A DNA stretch of 64,000 nucleotides from Pirellulales bacterium (GTDB lineage Bacteria > Planctomycetota > Planctomycetia > Pirellulales > Thermoguttaceae), in the NCBI GenBank assembly GCA_013360685.1, contig JABWBD010000001.1:1-64000 (forward strand), given 5' to 3'. Shown here in pieces: positions 62,980 through 64,000 of the stretch. Every line of letters starts with the position of its first letter. Position 1 is the stretch's first letter. The position numbers were made by a program, and so were the translations under genes. Under the pieces are notes generated by a model. That model saw nothing but the letters and a program-made list of their open reading frames with translations, had not been told where the DNA came from and ran no database searches.

Positions 62980-63918
62980 ATGCCGACTATCCCGCAAGCG
63001 ACCTCCAATCCGGCGGTTGAATTGGAAGAGACCGGCTGCCTTCTGTGTGGCAGCCGGAACGCAACGACGTTTGTCGAGGCGGCGGATCCCATCGCACGGA
63101 GCGGCCAGGGGCGCTACACGGTGGTTCGTTGCCATGCGTGCGGCCTGTGCTTCACCAACCCGCGGCCGACGCCCGAATCGATCGCGGCAGTCTATCCTTC
63201 CGAATACGGCCCGCACCAGGATCGCGATGCTCGCAGTTCCCATTCGCAGCGGCGCGGTCGTTGGTCGCGGTGGATGGCGGCGATTCGGGGCCGGCGACAG
63301 ATCGCCTGGCACGGAGGGGGCCGGCTATTGGATTTCGGCTGCGGGGCCGGCTCGTTTCTGCGGAGGATGCACGAGGAGGGCTGGCAGGTGACCGGGCTGG
63401 ATGCCTCGTCGGCGGTTGTCGAGCGGATCCGGAACCAAATGGGACTGTGCGCGTTTGCCGGGTCGTTGCCGCATCCGGAGCTTCTGCCGCAAAGCTTCGA
63501 CGTGATCACCATGTGGCAGGCCCTGGAACACGTTCACCGGCCGCTGGATGTGCTGCGAGCGGCGCGGCAACTGTTGGCGCCGTGCGGAAGGCTGGTCATC
63601 GCGGTGCCGAACCTCGAGAGCCGGGCTTTCCGCAGGTTCGGTCCCGACTGGTTCGGGCTGGACCTGCCTCGCCACCTGATTCATTTTACCCCAAGCACGC
63701 TCCGCCGCATGGTCGAGCAGGCGGGCTTCCGCGTGGAGAACATCCGGACAATGAGCCACGCGAGCTGGTTGCAGGGATCGGCAAAACGGGCCGTGGAGTC
63801 GGGCAGAGCAGGCATCTTGGTGCGACTGCTGCAATTCCGGCCGTTTTGCCGGCTCGCGGCTTGGAGCCATTTGGTGTCCGGATCCGCGGACGCAATCGTA
63901 GTCACTGCGCGATTTTAG
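62980..63918 (+). CDS. Class I SAM-dependent methyltransferase with N-terminal zinc ribbon
   Basis: The 312-residue protein starts with two CxxC pairs (CLLCGSRN, then VRCHACGLCFTNPRPTPE), a zinc-binding head common in sugar-modifying methyltransferases. The SAM fold has motif I (LLDFGCGAGSFLRRM) and a late DVITMWQALEHV acidic segment. Relatives act on nucleotide sugars or polysaccharide. An anchor-like hydrophobic stretch is not obvious. The stop codon is part of a heptamer array. Confidence 0.88.
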   Translation: MPTIPQATSNPAVELEETGCLLCGSRNATTFVEAADPIARSGQGRYTVVRCHACGLCFTNPRPTPESIAAVYPSEYGPHQDRDARSSHSQRRGRWSRWMAAIRGRRQIAWHGGGRLLDFGCGAGSFLRRMHEEGWQVTGLDASSAVVERIRNQMGLCAFAGSLPHPELLPQSFDVITMWQALEHVHRPLDVLRAARQLLAPCGRLVIAVPNLESRAFRRFGPDWFGLDLPRHLIHFTPSTLRRMVEQAGFRVENIRTMSHASWLQGSAKRAVESGRAGILVRLLQFRPFCRLAAWSHLVSGSADAIVVTARF

Positions 63919-63949
63919 ATTTTGGATTTTGGATTTTGGATTTTGGATT
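63911..63949. repeat. 7-bp tandem array, unit GATTTTG, starting inside the stop codon
   Basis: Five units (GATTTTA, then GATTTTG four times) and a partial GATT run from 63911. The first unit contains the TAG stop of the methyltransferase. The array is strongly A/T-rich in GC-rich DNA and may continue the family of period-7 arrays seen elsewhere. Confidence 0.92.
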
Positions 63950-64000
63950 GATCCAGCGGGCGGGGCGGTTGTTAACGCGAGCAGCCGGGCTGCCGGCGAT

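Overview
The window is a GC-rich bacterial chromosome segment that most resembles a planctomycete, probably order Pirellulales. This rests on gene content, not on a marker tree. The signs are a secreted PQQ-type propeller opening with the DWPQWRG motif, an SHD1 domain fused to a cytochrome c domain, a PqqD-M50-HlyD fusion, many Gfo/Idh and xylose-isomerase-like barrel proteins, and scattered housekeeping genes in short operons. No tRNA, rRNA, CRISPR array or prophage is visible. The only mobile DNA is an IS630-type transposase scrap and an Rpn-type nuclease gene.

Layout. 1-2.8 kb: end of an HlyD adaptor gene and an M50-HlyD membrane protein. 3-4.6 kb (minus): PQQ propeller whose 3' end runs into an IS630 remnant. 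4.9-9.1 kb: GntR(YtrA)-ABC ATPase-permease operon behind a palindromic operator. 9.2-10.6 kb (minus): two small genes. 11.2-15.8 kb: four-gene ABC operon whose substrate-binding protein carries an OmpA peptidoglycan-binding domain. 16-20.5 kb: TPR protein, Rpn nuclease with in-frame repeats, then cupin, secreted protein and oxidoreductase. 20.6-26.6 kb: asnA, HtrA protease, lipase, two-domain kinase. 26.9-30.7 kb: sugar isomerase, metallo-beta-lactamase nuclease, HIT protein, dGTPase. 30.9-37.7 kb (minus): ACT protein, two secreted propellers, SHD1-cytochrome, pRiA4b/SEC-C protein, UroD-like protein. 37.9-40.5 kb: Tat-exported isomerase and IlvD/Edd dehydratase. 40.8-45.3 kb (minus): hemQ, response regulator, ABC ATPase with a membrane partner, aat. 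45.7-50.5 kb: tyrA-purL-purQ. 50.6-62.9 kb (minus): antiporter-EIIA, fumC, histidine kinase, pnp, rpsO, comEC, serC, aldo/keto reductase. 63-64 kb: methyltransferase.

The most unusual signal is between the genes. At least five intergenic spots hold tandem arrays with a strict 7-bp period but unrelated unit sequences (471-590, 17032-17073, 49583-49695, 60460-60563, 63911-63949). A sixth spot holds a 6-bp-period array as two inverted arms (15806-16075). Several touch a start or stop codon exactly. Separate GC-rich palindromes recur in related copies and tend to sit between convergent genes.

The best candidate for an undescribed protein system is 11197-15791: a membrane-anchored NMT1-like binding protein fused to an OmpA domain, a permease, an ATPase, and a translationally coupled membrane coiled-coil protein. 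Start codons were chosen by Shine-Dalgarno matches and expected N-termini. Families were assigned by reading motifs, with no database search.
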